Assembly: GCF_020682705.1 (NCBI RefSeq)
Contig: NZ_JAGTTN010000002.1
Location: 186,001 to 250,000, forward strand
DNA: 64,000 nucleotides
Direction of reading: 5' to 3'
DNA from: Microbacterium allomyrinae
Lineage (GTDB): Bacteria; Actinomycetota; Actinomycetes; Actinomycetales; Microbacteriaceae
Shown here in pieces: positions 23,871 to 34,357 of the stretch (within the stretch, counting starts at the first letter, position 1; each line of letters begins with the position of its first letter). The translations under genes and the position numbers were made by a program. The notes below the pieces were generated by a model. That model worked only from the letters and a program-made list of their open reading frames with translations. It was not told the origin of the DNA and did not search any database.

Positions 23871-24812
23871 ATGGACATCACGAAGACGGCCGGGGTCGAG
23901 GCTTCGGTCGACGGTTCCCGCCCCACCCGCCGAGGTTTCGGCCGTACCGTCCGTGCGTACGTCGCACTGATGAAACCGCGCGTGCTCGAGCTGCTGCTCG
24001 TGACCACGGTGCCGGTCATGATCCTCGCGCAGGGCGGTCTGCCCAGTCTGTGGCTCGTCGTGGCCACCGTGATCGGCGGCACCGCGAGCGCCGGATCGGC
24101 GGCGGCGTTCAACATGTACCTCGACCGCGACATGGACGCGCACATGCAGCGCACCGCCAACCGTCCGCTGGTGACGGGCGAGGTGTCGCCGCGCGGGGCA
24201 CTGATCTTCGCGTGGACGCTCGCCGTCGGCTCGACCGTGTGGCTCTGGCTCGCCACCAACTGGCTGGCAGCGACTCTGTCGGTCGCCGCGATCTTCTTCT
24301 ATGTCGTCATCTACACGATGATCCTGAAGCGCCGCACCGAACAGAACATCGTGTGGGGCGGGATCGCGGGATGCTTCCCCGTCCTGATCGGCTGGACGGC
24401 CGTCACCGGCTCGCTCGCCTGGCCGCCGGTGATCCTGTTCACGCTCGTGTTCCTGTGGACGCCGCCGCATTACTGGCCCCTGTCGATGAAGTACAAGGAG
24501 CAGTACGAAGAGGTCAACGTGCCGATGCTCGGCGCGACTCGCCAGGGTTCACAGGTCGGGCTGCAGGTCATCCTCTACGCGTGGGCGACCGTCGTGTGCT
24601 CGCTGCTGCTGATCCCGGTCGCAGACATGGGTCTCGTCTACATCGTCTCCGCGGTCGTCTTCGGTGGATGGTTCATCTACGAGTCGCACGTGCTCTACAA
24701 CCGTGCGGTGCGCGGAACCGAGCCGCGCCCGATGCGGGTCTTCCATGCCTCGATCACCTATCTGACGCTGCTGTTCGTCGCGATCGCCGTCGATCCGCTG
24801 CTGCCGTTCTGA
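23871..24812 (+). CDS. ctaB: Protoheme IX farnesyltransferase (heme O synthase)
   Basis: An integral membrane prenyltransferase adding a farnesyl group to heme B, the first step to the heme A of aa3 oxidase; 313 residues, 8-9 hydrophobic segments. The prenyl-diphosphate motif [15 protein letters not shown] is near residues 81-95, followed by [11 protein letters not shown]; the second aspartate-bearing loop is [13 protein letters not shown]. ctaA lies nearby on the other strand. The stop codon is inside the 5' arm of the terminator hairpin. Confidence 0.95.
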   Translation: MDITKTAGVEASVDGSRPTRRGFGRTVRAYVALMKPRVLELLLVTTVPVMILAQGGLPSLWLVVATVIGGTASAGSAAAFNMYLDRDMDAHMQRTANRPLVTGEVSPRGALIFAWTLAVGSTVWLWLATNWLAATLSVAAIFFYVVIYTMILKRRTEQNIVWGGIAGCFPVLIGWTAVTGSLAWPPVILFTLVFLWTPPHYWPLSMKYKEQYEEVNVPMLGATRQGSQVGLQVILYAWATVVCSLLLIPVADMGLVYIVSAVVFGGWFIYESHVLYNRAVRGTEPRPMRVFHASITYLTLLFVAIAVDPLLPF

Positions 24813-24870
24813 CAGGCGTACGAGAAGAGGCCACCCGGCGAACCGGGTGGCCTCTTCTCGTACGCCTGTC
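24811..24870. terminator. 28-bp bidirectional terminator
   Basis: A perfect 28-bp stem (24811-24838 with 24843-24870) closed by a CGAA tetraloop. The left arm starts inside the ctaB stop and the right arm ends exactly before the stop of the convergent gene, so one element ends both transcripts. Confidence 0.9.
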
Positions 24871-25320
24871 TCAGCGAGATTCGGTTGTCTTGGGCTCCGC
24901 GGGCGCGGTGGTCTCGGTGGTCTCCGATGCGGTGTCGACCGCGGCGGTGTAGCCGAGGCCCTGCTCGTAGCCGTGGGCGGGTGCCGCTGTGGTGTCGTCG
25001 GCGACGGTCTCTGCCTCGCCCTCCCAGTCGATGGGCTCGACGACCTCGACGGGCGGGTGGGGGCGCAGGGTCGCAGCGGCGGCGACACCGAGCGCCAGCA
25101 GGAGGCCGATGACTCCGGCGCCGACGAGAATCGCACCGAGCTGCGCGACCGACTGGCCGACGTAGACGTCGACACCGGTGGCGGTGCCATCGGTGAGGGT
25201 CGTCGTCATCGTGCCGAGCGTGCCGTTGAGCACGTACGCGCCACCGGCGATCGTTCCGAGCGAGACGGCGACGAGCCCCCAGAACGGGATGCTGCGGACA
25301 AGGCGGGGACGGGTTGACAT
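24871..25320 (-). CDS. Small two-helix membrane protein, function unknown
   Basis: 149 residues. Two hydrophobic segments (about 12-30, FWGLVAVSLGTIAGGAYVL, and about 60-82, LGAILVGAGVIGLLLALG) enclose a short Thr-rich loop. The C-terminal 65 residues are acidic and Thr/Ala-rich (TVADDTTAAPAH, ETTETTAPAEPKTTE), probably disordered. No catalytic motif. ATG 25320 is preceded by GAGGAG. It lies between the two heme-modifying genes, but no link to heme biosynthesis is shown. Confidence 0.75.
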   Translation of the reverse strand: MSTRPRLVRSIPFWGLVAVSLGTIAGGAYVLNGTLGTMTTTLTDGTATGVDVYVGQSVAQLGAILVGAGVIGLLLALGVAAAATLRPHPPVEVVEPIDWEGEAETVADDTTAAPAHGYEQGLGYTAAVDTASETTETTAPAEPKTTESR

Positions 25321-25408
25321 GTGTCGATCACTCCTCGGGATGCGCGGCCCGGATGGCTGCGACATCCGTCACGCTGTCATCCCCGTTCGTGCGGAAGCGA
25401 TGTGAATC

Positions 25409-26398
25409 CTATGAAATGGCTGTGTGCGCTGCGCGGACCGGGGCCTTCAGATTCATGACGACCGCGGTCATCGCCGCGACGAGCATGACGGCGAGCACCA
25501 TGTGGATGTTCACGAGCCAGATCGGAAGCCCGGTGCGCGCCTGCCACAGCCCGACGACGATCTGCACGAGCTCGACGGCGAGGAGGAGCCCGGTCCAGAG
25601 CGTCAGGCGCAGGGCCGGGGGAGTGCGTCGTGCGCCGAGGACGAGGACGATCGTCAATGCGAACGTGACGTATGCGGGCCACGAATGCACGTGCTGCATG
25701 AACTCGGGGTTCAGGCCGTTGCGCGCCGCGCCGCCGTCTCCCGCGTGCGGGCCGGAGCCGGTGACGAGAATGCCGACCGCCACCGTCACGAGCACCGCGA
25801 GGCTGGTCAGGTGGGTGGTGATCGCGTACCAGCGGGGCACTGCCCGCTCCCGCGGACCCGGAGTGGCGTACACGCGGACCACGAGGATGGCGGCGAGTGC
25901 GACGAGGACGACCGATGCGAAGTAGTGGAGCCCGACGACGTACGGGTTGAGGTTCGTGAGCACCGTGATACCGCCGATGATCGCCTGGAGGGGGACGTAG
26001 AGGCCGATCCCGAGCGACAGCCAGAACAGGTCGCGGCGCTCACGGCGCATCCGCACCACGAACAGGAACATGAGGATCGCGACGATCACCAGGACGAACG
26101 TCAGCATGCGGTTGCCGAATTCGATGACGCCGTGGATGCCCATCTCATGGGTGGCCACGAGCGAGTCCTCGGTGCAGCGAGGCCACGTCGGGCAGCCGAG
26201 GCCGGATCCCGTGAGCCGCACCAGGCCGCCCGTGCCGACGATGCCGATCTGCACGGCGAGGGTCGACCACGCGAGAGCGATCACGCGGCGGTCGATCGTC
26301 GTGGGAAGCCACTCCCAGAAGCGGTGCCGCACGCCGGCCACCGCGTTCAGGATGCGCCGCCAGGTTCCGGTCGATGACGTCGTCGGTTCCGCGGACAT
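25409..26398 (-). CDS. ctaA: Heme A synthase, COX15/CtaA family
   Basis: A membrane monooxygenase converting heme O to heme A; 329 residues with about eight membrane helices. Family features: the first loop with [19 protein letters not shown] (paired-cysteine region), His-bearing helices [14 protein letters not shown] and LHYFASVV, then [10 protein letters not shown] and VNIHMVLAV in the second half. ATG at 26398 (MSAEPTT) gives family length. A minus-strand TAGACT at 26531-26526 could be its -10, implying a leader of about 120 nt. Confidence 0.93.
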   Translation of the reverse strand: MSAEPTTSSTGTWRRILNAVAGVRHRFWEWLPTTIDRRVIALAWSTLAVQIGIVGTGGLVRLTGSGLGCPTWPRCTEDSLVATHEMGIHGVIEFGNRMLTFVLVIVAILMFLFVVRMRRERRDLFWLSLGIGLYVPLQAIIGGITVLTNLNPYVVGLHYFASVVLVALAAILVVRVYATPGPRERAVPRWYAITTHLTSLAVLVTVAVGILVTGSGPHAGDGGAARNGLNPEFMQHVHSWPAYVTFALTIVLVLGARRTPPALRLTLWTGLLLAVELVQIVVGLWQARTGLPIWLVNIHMVLAVMLVAAMTAVVMNLKAPVRAAHTAIS

Positions 26399-26475
26399 GC
26401 TGCTGGTCGCCTCCAGGGCTGGTTCCGCAGCGAGGCATCCATGGACACGCGGGCCCGGTGCCGGGACGGAACCTG

Positions 26476-26481
26476 TAGAAT
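26476..26481 (+). promoter_or_regulatory. Probable suf operon promoter -10 (TAGAAT)
   Basis: TAGAAT lies 172 nt before the sufB ATG in the ctaA-sufB divergent region. No -35 is recognised. It implies a long leader of about 165 nt, containing the hairpin and possible short ORF listed separately. No SufR-like operator was recognised. Confidence 0.45.
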
Positions 26482-26578
26482 CGAGGGGTCGGTCGCGCGC
26501 GCACTTGAGGCGGCGCACCACCGACAGTCTAGGCGCGATGCTCAGCGCCGCATGAAAGGGCCCACGAGCGGCATCCCC

Positions 26579-26600
26579 CCTCCGGTAACTCCACCGGAGG
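26579..26600 (+). other. Hairpin in the sufB leader
   Basis: An 8-bp perfect stem (CCTCCGGT/ACCGGAGG) with a 6-nt loop. Its 3' arm contains GGAGG, a ribosome-site core 7 nt before an ATG (26608), so folding would hide the translation start of the short upstream ORF. Functional meaning is inference. Confidence 0.45.
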
Positions 26601-26607
26601 AGCAGGA

Positions 26608-26661
26608 ATGCCGGGACGGATCACACCGCCAGGGCCCGGAGGAGAACGTGACGATGTCTGA
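26608..26661 (+). CDS. Possible 17-codon leader ORF overlapping the sufB start
   Basis: ATG at 26608 follows GGAGG with 7-nt spacing and opens a 17-codon frame ([17 protein letters not shown]) ending at TGA 26659-26661, 8 nt inside sufB. It contains consecutive prolines and glycines and no cysteine. It could couple or attenuate sufB translation, or be fortuitous. No homology is claimed. Confidence 0.3.
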   Translation: MPGRITPPGPGGERDDV

Positions 26662-28072
26662 TGTGCTGATCGACCGCCCCGAGCTGGATGGCCTGGGCGT
26701 CTACGAGTTCGGGTGGCATGATGCGGATGCCGCGGGCGCTGTCGCGCAACGCGGCATCAACGAGAACGTCGTGCGCGGCATCTCGGCGCTGAAGAGCGAG
26801 CCCGAATGGATGCTGAAGACGCGTTTGAAGGGCTATCAGCTCTTCGGACGCAAGCCGATGCCGACCTGGGGCGCCGACCTCAGCGAGATCGACTTCGACA
26901 ACATCAAGTACTTCGTGCGCTCCACCGAGAAGCAGGCGCAGTCGTGGGAGGACCTCCCCGAGGACATCCGCAACACGTACGAGAAGCTCGGCATCCCCGA
27001 GGCGGAGCGTCAGCGCCTCGTCGCCGGCGTCGCGGCACAGTACGAGTCCGAGGTCGTCTACCACCAGATCAACGAAGAACTCGAGAAGCAGGGTGTCATC
27101 TTCATGGACACCGACACGGCGCTGCGCGAGCACCCGGAGTTCTTCGAGGAGTACTTCGGCACCGTGATCCCCGCCGGCGACAACAAGTTCGCCGCGCTGA
27201 ACACGGCCGTATGGTCGGGCGGCTCGTTCGTCTACGTCCCTCCGGGCGTTCATGTCGAGATCCCGCTTCAGGCGTACTTCCGCATCAACACCGAGAACAT
27301 GGGCCAGTTCGAGCGGACGCTGATCATCGCCGACGAGGGATCGTACGTGCACTACATCGAAGGCTGCACCGCCCCGATCTACAAGTCCGACTCGCTGCAC
27401 TCCGCAGTCGTCGAGATCATCGTCAAGAAGAACGCCCGCGTGCGCTACACGACGATCCAGAACTGGTCGAACAACGTCTACAACCTCGTCACCAAGCGCG
27501 CTGTCGCACACGAGGGCGCCACCATGGAGTGGATCGACGGCAACATCGGCTCCAAGGTCACGATGAAGTACCCGTCCATCTTCCTGATGGGCGAGCACGC
27601 CAAGGGCGAGACTCTGTCGGTCGCGTTCGCTGGTCCCGGACAGCACCAGGATGCCGGCGCCAAGATGATCCACATGGCGCCCTACACCCAGTCCTCGATC
27701 GTCTCGAAGTCGATCGCGCGTGGCGGTGGACGCGCCGGATACCGCGGCGAAGTGCGTGTCGACGCCAACGCCCACCACTCTGCGAACACCGTGCGCTGCG
27801 ACGCCCTGCTCGTCGACACCAAATCTCGCTCCGACACCTACCCGTCGATCGACATCCGCGTCGACGACGTGCAGCTCGGCCACGAGGCGACCGTCTCGAA
27901 GGTGAGCGAGGAGCAGCTGTTCTACCTCATGAGCCGGGGCATGCCCGAGGACGAGGCAATGGCCATGATCGTGCGCGGCTTCATCGAGCCGATCGCCCGA
28001 GAGCTGCCGATGGAGTACGCGCTCGAACTCAACAAGCTCATCGAGATGGGCATGGAAGGATCCGTCGGCTAG
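26654..28072 (+). CDS. sufB: Fe-S cluster assembly scaffold protein SufB
   Basis: Core scaffold of the SUF iron-sulfur assembly machine, acting with SufC and SufD in the cytoplasm; 472 residues, no intein. Typical stretches: [40 protein letters not shown] (a conserved cysteine), the beta-helix core, and C-terminal [20 protein letters not shown] 26654 has GGAGGAGAAC upstream; GTG 26648 is an alternative. It opens sufB-sufD-Rieske-sufC-sufT. The sufR gene that precedes sufB in mycobacteria and streptomycetes is not present. Confidence 0.96.
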   Translation: MSDVLIDRPELDGLGVYEFGWHDADAAGAVAQRGINENVVRGISALKSEPEWMLKTRLKGYQLFGRKPMPTWGADLSEIDFDNIKYFVRSTEKQAQSWEDLPEDIRNTYEKLGIPEAERQRLVAGVAAQYESEVVYHQINEELEKQGVIFMDTDTALREHPEFFEEYFGTVIPAGDNKFAALNTAVWSGGSFVYVPPGVHVEIPLQAYFRINTENMGQFERTLIIADEGSYVHYIEGCTAPIYKSDSLHSAVVEIIVKKNARVRYTTIQNWSNNVYNLVTKRAVAHEGATMEWIDGNIGSKVTMKYPSIFLMGEHAKGETLSVAFAGPGQHQDAGAKMIHMAPYTQSSIVSKSIARGGGRAGYRGEVRVDANAHHSANTVRCDALLVDTKSRSDTYPSIDIRVDDVQLGHEATVSKVSEEQLFYLMSRGMPEDEAMAMIVRGFIEPIARELPMEYALELNKLIEMGMEGSVG

Positions 28073-29262
28073 TGAGCTCTGTGACTCAGGCCCCCGCCAC
28101 CATTCCCGGTGCGAAGGGCCACTCCGATGGCGCCGGTGCGTTCGTTCCGGTGCAGACCCGGTCCGAGCGCCTGCGCTCCTATGACCCCTCCGACTTCGAG
28201 GCGCCCGTCGGGCGCGAGGTGAACTGGAAGCACACGCCGGTCGCGCGACTCGAGCGTCTTTTCGCAGACGCCGCCGGCGACGCCGGGGCGGTTTCGCTCG
28301 TCGTGTCCGGACCGCTCGCGGCCGGGAGCCTCGAGATCGGCGCCACTCCGCGCGGCGAGGTGTTCGTCCCCGAAGACCGGTCCGCCGCGGTGGCCTGGAG
28401 CCGCTCCGCCGAGGCCCTCTACATCTCTGTGCCCGTCGAAGCCGAATTCGACGAGCCGATCGTGATCGAGGCCGTCGGCGGTGGCGCCGATCTCGTCGCT
28501 CATTCGCACGTCGTGATCGAGGCATCCCGTCACAGCCGCGCCACTGTGGTGCTCCGCCACGTCGGCGCCGCGCAGTTCGCGCAGAACGTGGAGATCATCG
28601 TCCGCGAGGGTGCCCATCTCGAGATCGTCACCGTGCAGCGGTGGGACGACGAGGCCGTGCACGCGGCATCCCACCAGGCCCGCGTCGAGCGCGACGCCAC
28701 GCTCCGTCACATCGTCGTCAGCTTCGGCGGCGGCGTCGTGCGGGTGAACCCAAGTGTCGAGCTCGCCGGCACCGGCTCCCGCGCCGAGCTGTTCGGGCTG
28801 AGCTACTCCGACGCCGGCCAGCACCTCGAGAGTCAGGTGTATCTGCACCACAAGGGCGCCGAGACCTCTGGCGACGTCCTCTACAAGGGCGCGCTTCAGG
28901 GCGCCGGCGCACGCAGCGTCTGGATCGGCGACGTTCTCATCGGGCCGGATGCCGTGGGCACTGATTCGTACGAGGCCAACCGCAATCTGGTGCTCACCGA
29001 CGGCGCCCGTGCCGAGTCGATCCCGAATCTCGAGATCGAGACGGGCGATATCCGCGGTGCGGGTCACGCCAGCGCCACCGGGCGCTTCGACGACGAGCAG
29101 CTTTTCTACCTGCAGGCGCGCGGGATCTCCGAAGACGAGGCGCGACGCCTCGTCGTCCTCGGGTTCCTCTCCGAGATCGTGCAGAAGATCGGTGTCCCCG
29201 AACTCGAGGTCGAGCTCTTCGCCGCGATCGAAGAAGAGCTCGCCCAGGTGGTTGTTCGATGA
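28072..29262 (+). CDS. sufD: Fe-S cluster assembly protein SufD
   Basis: SufB paralogue completing the SufBC2D complex; 396 residues. The N-terminal helical segment has SDFEAPVGREVNWKHTP, the beta-helix core carries LSYSDAGQHLESQVYLHHKG, and the C-terminus has DEQLFYLQARGISEDEARR, parallel to SufB. The GTG at 28072 overlaps the sufB TAG by one base; GTG 28081 is possible. The end overlaps the Rieske gene by 4 nt (ATGA). Confidence 0.94.
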   Translation: MSSVTQAPATIPGAKGHSDGAGAFVPVQTRSERLRSYDPSDFEAPVGREVNWKHTPVARLERLFADAAGDAGAVSLVVSGPLAAGSLEIGATPRGEVFVPEDRSAAVAWSRSAEALYISVPVEAEFDEPIVIEAVGGGADLVAHSHVVIEASRHSRATVVLRHVGAAQFAQNVEIIVREGAHLEIVTVQRWDDEAVHAASHQARVERDATLRHIVVSFGGGVVRVNPSVELAGTGSRAELFGLSYSDAGQHLESQVYLHHKGAETSGDVLYKGALQGAGARSVWIGDVLIGPDAVGTDSYEANRNLVLTDGARAESIPNLEIETGDIRGAGHASATGRFDDEQLFYLQARGISEDEARRLVVLGFLSEIVQKIGVPELEVELFAAIEEELAQVVVR

Positions 29263-29585
29263 CCGCTCAGCGCGTGTGCGCTCTCAGCGATCTCGAGCAG
29301 GATGCCGCCGTGCGCTTCGAGGTCGACGGGGTGGCCATGGCCGTCGTGCTCGACTCGAACGGTGAAGTGCACGCTATCGGAGACACCTGCACACATGGCG
29401 ACATCTCGCTCGCCGAAGGCTTCATCGACGGCGACACGCTGGAATGCTGGGCCCACGGCTCGGCGTTCTCGCTCCGCACCGGTAAGCCCTTGAACCTCCC
29501 CGCGTACGAGCCGGTCCCCGTCTTCGCCGTCGTCATCGACGGTGACGACGTGATCATCGACCCGGCCGTCAAAGTAGAGCTGTGA
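29259..29585 (+). CDS. Rieske [2Fe-2S] ferredoxin-like protein
   Basis: 108 residues, one Rieske domain. Cluster ligands are Cys44 and His46 (CTHGDISLAEG) and Cys63 and His66 (CWAHGSAF), the two-Cys two-His pattern of dioxygenase ferredoxins. No signal peptide or membrane segment, so cytoplasmic. It is translationally coupled to sufD and followed by sufC, a common actinobacterial arrangement. It may pass electrons during cluster assembly, or be an early recipient; neither is shown. Confidence 0.9.
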   Translation: MTAQRVCALSDLEQDAAVRFEVDGVAMAVVLDSNGEVHAIGDTCTHGDISLAEGFIDGDTLECWAHGSAFSLRTGKPLNLPAYEPVPVFAVVIDGDDVIIDPAVKVEL

Positions 29586-29599
29586 AGAAGGAAGTTTGA

Positions 29600-30394
<795 letters not shown>

Positions 30395-30403
30395 AATCGT
30401 TAC

Positions 30404-30733
30404 ATGACCGCAACGCTCACGCCCGAGAAGTACGACGAGGTCACCGAGGCGCTCAAGGACGTCATGGATCCCGAGCTGGGGATCAACGTCGTCGACCTCG
30501 GCCTCATCTACGATCTGGGTTGGGATGACGAGAACGACGCGCTCGTCATCCACATGACGCTCACGTCAGCCGGATGTCCCCTCACCGACGTGCTCGAAGA
30601 GCAGACGGCACAGGCTCTCGACGACGTCGTGGACCAGTTCCGCATCAACTGGGTGTGGATGCCGCCGTGGGGGCCGGAGCGGATCACGGACGACGGGCGC
30701 GACATGATGCGCGCGCTCGGCTTCGCGATCTGA
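30404..30733 (+). CDS. sufT: SufT-like MIP18/DUF59 Fe-S maturation protein
   Basis: 109 residues, cytoplasmic. The DUF59 core is recognised by LKDVMDPELGINVVDLGLIYD and by the conserved cysteine in TSAGCPLTD. SufT proteins help maturation of Fe-S enzymes in actinobacteria and firmicutes. No ribosome site is needed if the mRNA is leaderless, as the -10 spacing suggests. sufS and sufU, often found between sufC and sufT in other actinobacteria, are not here. Confidence 0.92.
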   Translation: MTATLTPEKYDEVTEALKDVMDPELGINVVDLGLIYDLGWDDENDALVIHMTLTSAGCPLTDVLEEQTAQALDDVVDQFRINWVWMPPWGPERITDDGRDMMRALGFAI

Positions 30734-30797
30734 CTCGACTCCCGTGTCCGTGGCTTCACACGGTGACGCGCGGCGGATGCCTCCGCGTCGTGCTCGA

Positions 30798-30803
30798 TAG
30801 GCT
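30798..30803 (+). promoter_or_regulatory. Promoter -10 (TAGGCT) of the aminotransferase gene
   Basis: TAGGCT ends 6 nt before the GTG at 30810, the leaderless spacing. Confidence 0.6.
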
Positions 30804-30809
30804 CGAAGG

Positions 30810-31970
30810 GTGAGCGTCACCCCCCTTCAGGCCCTGCCGATCGATGAGCTGCGCCAGCGGACGAGCACGAAGTGGCGCAAGTATCCGCCGCAGGTCCTGC
30901 CGCTCTTCGTCGCGGAGACCGACTTCCCGCCGGCGCCGGCGATCACTGCGGCCCTCACGCGGGCGGTGCTGCTCGGCGACACCGGCTACACGCCGCCGGA
31001 TCCCGGCGTGGCGACCGCGTATGCGAGCTTCGCCGCCCGCCGCTTCGGTTCCGACGTCGATTCCTCGCGGATCCGCTGGACGGGCGACGTGATGATGGGC
31101 GTGGTCGAGATCCTGCGCGCCGTCACCCAACCGGGCGACCGCGTGGTCGTGACCCCGCCGGTCTACCCGCCGTTCTACGACACGGTCGAAGAGGCCGGCG
31201 CGGTCGTCGAGCGTGTTCCCCTCCTCGACACCGGCTCGGCGTGGGAGCTGGATCTTCTCGGTATCGAGGCGGCCCTCGCCGGCGGTGCGCGGGCCGTGCT
31301 GCTGTGCAACCCGCACAATCCGACGGGCACGGTGCACTCCCGGGCCACGCTCGCGGCACTGGCGGATCTCGCCGCCGGGTTCGGCGCCGTCGTCATCAGT
31401 GACGAGATCCATGCGCCCCTCGCGCATCCCGGGGTGGTTTTCACTCCTTTCCTCGACGCATCGCCCGCCGCGGCGCGCGTGGGCTACGCGGTGACCAGTG
31501 CCAGCAAGGCGTTCAACTTCGCGGGGCTCAAATGTGCGCTGATGGTGACGGCGGACGATGAGACGACCCGCATCGTCAAGGCGCTGCCCGACGAGGTCGA
31601 GTGGCGTACCGGGCTGTTCGGCGCCATCGCGAGCGTCGCGGCGTTCTCCGAAGAGAGCGACGCGTGGCTCGATGGACTTCTGGCCGCACTCGATCAGAAT
31701 CGGCTGCTCCTGGCGGACCTGCTCGCCGAGCACGTCCCCGGCGCGCGGTATCGGATCCCGGATGCCGGCTTCCTGGCGTGGGTCGACCTGTCCGATCTCG
31801 GCTGGGGCGACAACCCTGCGGTGAAGATCCGCCGCGAGGCGGACGTCGCCCTGCACTTGGGCCCGCTGTTCGGCACCGAGGGCAAGGGGCACGTCCGCAT
31901 CAACTTCGGGTGCTCTCCCGAAGTGCTCCGCGAGGCCGTGGAGCGCATCGGAGCCCTGGCGAGATCGTGA
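30810..31970 (+). CDS. PLP-dependent aminotransferase / C-S lyase, MalY/PatB family
   Basis: 386 residues, fold type I. MalY/PatB relatives cleave cystathionine or other C-S bonds, often as beta-lyases. Motifs: KWRKYPPQVLPLFVAETDF near the N-terminus (typical of the subgroup), VVVTPPVYPPFY, LLCNPHNPTGTV, VISDEIHAPL (cofactor Asp), SASKAFNFAGLKC with PLP-binding Lys233, and a C-terminal RINFGCS arginine. Leaderless GTG start. It overlaps an MFS transporter by 4 nt (GTGA), suggesting a shared role in handling a sulfur amino acid or its product; the substrate is unknown. Confidence 0.88.
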   Translation: MSVTPLQALPIDELRQRTSTKWRKYPPQVLPLFVAETDFPPAPAITAALTRAVLLGDTGYTPPDPGVATAYASFAARRFGSDVDSSRIRWTGDVMMGVVEILRAVTQPGDRVVVTPPVYPPFYDTVEEAGAVVERVPLLDTGSAWELDLLGIEAALAGGARAVLLCNPHNPTGTVHSRATLAALADLAAGFGAVVISDEIHAPLAHPGVVFTPFLDASPAAARVGYAVTSASKAFNFAGLKCALMVTADDETTRIVKALPDEVEWRTGLFGAIASVAAFSEESDAWLDGLLAALDQNRLLLADLLAEHVPGARYRIPDAGFLAWVDLSDLGWGDNPAVKIRREADVALHLGPLFGTEGKGHVRINFGCSPEVLREAVERIGALARS

Positions 31971-33352
31971 CGACCTCCGACGGGGACGCCGTCGGAGTCT
32001 GGCAGTCCCGCTATCTCTGGGTGACCGTCGGCGCCGTCGCGCTCGTGTTCCTGGCAGCGATGCAGTCGCTCGCGGTGACGACGGTCATGCCCGTGGTCAG
32101 CGCGGACCTCGACGGCGATCGCCTGTACGCGGTTGCGTTCGCCGGAACGCTCGCCACGAGCGTGATCGGCATGGTCGCGGTGGGTGCGTGGTGCGACCGG
32201 GGCGGGGTGCTGGCGCCTCTCACCACCGCGGTCGTGTTGTTCGTCGTGGGGCTGGTGATCGCCGGTCTCGCGCTCAGCATGCCCGCGCTGGTGGCAGGAC
32301 GGCTCGTGCAGGGTCTCGGCACCGGCGGGCAGACGGTCGCACTCTATGTCGTGGTGGCGCGTGTCTACCCGCCCGCGCTCCACGGTCGCGTGTTCGCGGC
32401 CTTCTCCGCCGCATGGGTGCTGCCGTCGCTGATCGGTCCGTTCCTCGCCGGTGCGGTGACGGAGTTCCTGCACTGGCGCTGGGTATTCCTCGGTGTGGCC
32501 GGGCTCACCGTGATCGCCTTCGCCCTGGTGGTGGCGCGATTGCACGGACTCTCGCTGCACACCGATCATCCGTCCACCGAGCGGGTGTGGCCGCGCCTGG
32601 CCTGCGCGGTCGCACTGGCGGCAGGCGCGCTCGGACTCAGCCTGGCGGGCGAACTCGGTGCGTGGTCATGGGCGGCCGTCGCGGCATCCGCTCTCGTGAT
32701 CGTGCTCTCGTCGCGCCCACTGCTGCCGCGCGGCACGCTCGTAGCAGCGCGAGGCCTGCCCAGCGTCGTCCTCATGCGCGGACTCATCGCCGGCGCGCTG
32801 TTCGGCGCGGAGATCTACGTGCCCTACCTGCTCATCGCCGACTACGGATTCACTCCGACATGGGCGGGGCTGGGACTGACGGCGGCCGCGCTGGCGTGGG
32901 CGGTCGCGGCGGATCTGCAGGGGCGCTTCGGTGACCGGATCGGCAACACGCGCATCACCGTGATCGGCACGGGGCTGCTCGTCGCGGCCCTCCTCTTCGC
33001 GCTCGTCACCGCTCTGCTGCTCCTGCACCCGGCGGTGATGATCGCGGGCTGGGCGCTCGCGGGCGGCGGAATGGGTCTCATGTATCCGCGTCTGACGGTG
33101 CTGACGCTGGCGTACTCGAACCCGCAGAATCAGGGCTTCAACTCGTCCGCGCTGTCGATCGCGGATTCGATCGGCACGGCGACGACGATCGCGGTGATGG
33201 GTCTCGTCTTCACAGCCCTGGTGGGAACGGATGCCGGATTCCCCGCCGTGTTCGCGATCGCCGCGGTTCTCGCGCTCGGCGCCCTCGTCCCGGGGCTGCG
33301 TCTCGGGCACGCGCATGAGATGCGCCAGGTCGGCGCCGATCGCGGCGCCTGA
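31967..33352 (+). CDS. MFS transporter, drug:proton antiporter type
   Basis: 461 residues with 12-14 hydrophobic segments. The first helix and loop (MQSLAVTTVMPVVSADL) and the following GRLVQGLGTGGQTVALYVVV resemble the DHA2 efflux group. GTG start overlaps the aminotransferase stop. An exporter is more likely than an importer, but the substrate cannot be read from sequence. Confidence 0.85.
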   Translation: MTTSDGDAVGVWQSRYLWVTVGAVALVFLAAMQSLAVTTVMPVVSADLDGDRLYAVAFAGTLATSVIGMVAVGAWCDRGGVLAPLTTAVVLFVVGLVIAGLALSMPALVAGRLVQGLGTGGQTVALYVVVARVYPPALHGRVFAAFSAAWVLPSLIGPFLAGAVTEFLHWRWVFLGVAGLTVIAFALVVARLHGLSLHTDHPSTERVWPRLACAVALAAGALGLSLAGELGAWSWAAVAASALVIVLSSRPLLPRGTLVAARGLPSVVLMRGLIAGALFGAEIYVPYLLIADYGFTPTWAGLGLTAAALAWAVAADLQGRFGDRIGNTRITVIGTGLLVAALLFALVTALLLLHPAVMIAGWALAGGGMGLMYPRLTVLTLAYSNPQNQGFNSSALSIADSIGTATTIAVMGLVFTALVGTDAGFPAVFAIAAVLALGALVPGLRLGHAHEMRQVGADRGA

Positions 33353-33357
33353 CGCTC

Positions 33358-33391
33358 GCGGGAGCCCGGACACGCCGCACGAAGCTCCCGC
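33358..33391. terminator. Weak hairpin between convergent MFS and SIP genes
   Basis: An 8-bp perfect stem (GCGGGAGC/GCTCCCGC) with an 18-nt loop in the 96-nt gap. The long loop makes it a weak candidate terminator. Confidence 0.35.
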
Positions 33392-33448
33392 CCGACGTCG
33401 ACCGTGCCGACTCACGCCGGGCTCGACCGCCGCGGCCCGCGTCACACG

Positions 33449-34357
33449 TCAGTTCTCGGCACGCCCGAGGCGCCAGTAGCCCATGAACGCGACCGCACGG
33501 CGATCCACGCCCCGCTCGGCGACCAGATGCCGGCGCAACGCCTTGATCGCGCCCGCCTCTCCGGCCAGCCACGCGTAGAGGCGCGCGCTCTTGAGCGCAG
33601 CGCCGCCTTTCGCCGTCCGCGGCACCTCCCAGAGGATGTCGGTGTCGATGTCGATCTCCTCGACGTCGGAACCCTCGCCGCTCGGCGCGAGGGTGGCCGC
33701 GGCATCCGTCACCGTCGACAGGAGGTGGCTGTGACGGTCGCCATCCCCGCGCGCACCGACAAGGTATTCGAAGCCGGGGTGGCGGGGCAGATAGGCGATG
33801 TCCTCGTCGCGAGGCACTTCGAGCGCGACCACGCCGCGGGCCTCGGGCGGAAGCTGCTCGAGGATCACCGCGATCGCCGGTGCGGCGGTCTCGTCGCCCG
33901 CCAGGAGGATCTGATCGACCCGGGCGGGCGGCACGAAGTCGATTCCGTAGCTGACGCCGCTGTGGGCGGTGGTGGGGGCGAAGATCAGAACCTCGTCGCC
34001 GATGCGAGCACGGGCGATCCAGCCGGATGCCGGGCCGAGCACGTCGTGCGACACCATGTCGACATCGACCTCACTCACTTCGTTGCGCACATAGCGCGTC
34101 GTGTAGGTGCGGAACGGCGGGCGCTCGGCCTCGGGAAGCTCGCGCCACTGGGTGTACCAGTCCTCGCCGACCGGCATCGTGTCGAGGCTCACGGAATCAG
34201 TGGGGAAGACGATCTTGATGCGCTGATCCAGGCCCGGGTTGCCGTAGACGGTGAGGTCGTCGCCGCCGAACGTGAAGCGGCGGAAGCTCGGAGTCAGATC
34301 GGTGATCGAGATCACCCGTGCGCGGAAGAAGCGGTGGACGTCAGCGGTCGGGGCCAT
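33449..34357 (-). CDS. Siderophore-interacting protein (ferric-siderophore reductase)
   Basis: 302 residues, FAD-dependent reductase expected to reduce iron in imported ferric siderophores and release it in the cytoplasm. The FAD motif is FRTYTTRYVR (R-x-Y-T-x-R) near 80-90. The NAD(P)H half has LLAGDETAAPAIAVIL, and the C-terminal YAWLAGEAGAIKALRRHL is typical of the SIP family. ATG 34357 has AGGATC upstream; the first 17 nt overlap the end of the ABC ATPase gene. Last gene of the iron operon. Confidence 0.92.
   Translation of the reverse strand: MAPTADVHRFFRARVISITDLTPSFRRFTFGGDDLTVYGNPGLDQRIKIVFPTDSVSLDTMPVGEDWYTQWRELPEAERPPFRTYTTRYVRNEVSEVDVDMVSHDVLGPASGWIARARIGDEVLIFAPTTAHSGVSYGIDFVPPARVDQILLAGDETAAPAIAVILEQLPPEARGVVALEVPRDEDIAYLPRHPGFEYLVGARGDGDRHSHLLSTVTDAAATLAPSGEGSDVEEIDIDTDILWEVPRTAKGGAALKSARLYAWLAGEAGAIKALRRHLVAERGVDRRAVAFMGYWRLGRAEN

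Noticed and set aside
26806..29262. An 818-codon frame extending SufD far upstream
   Set aside because: The upstream part is out-of-frame sufB; SufD starts at 28072.
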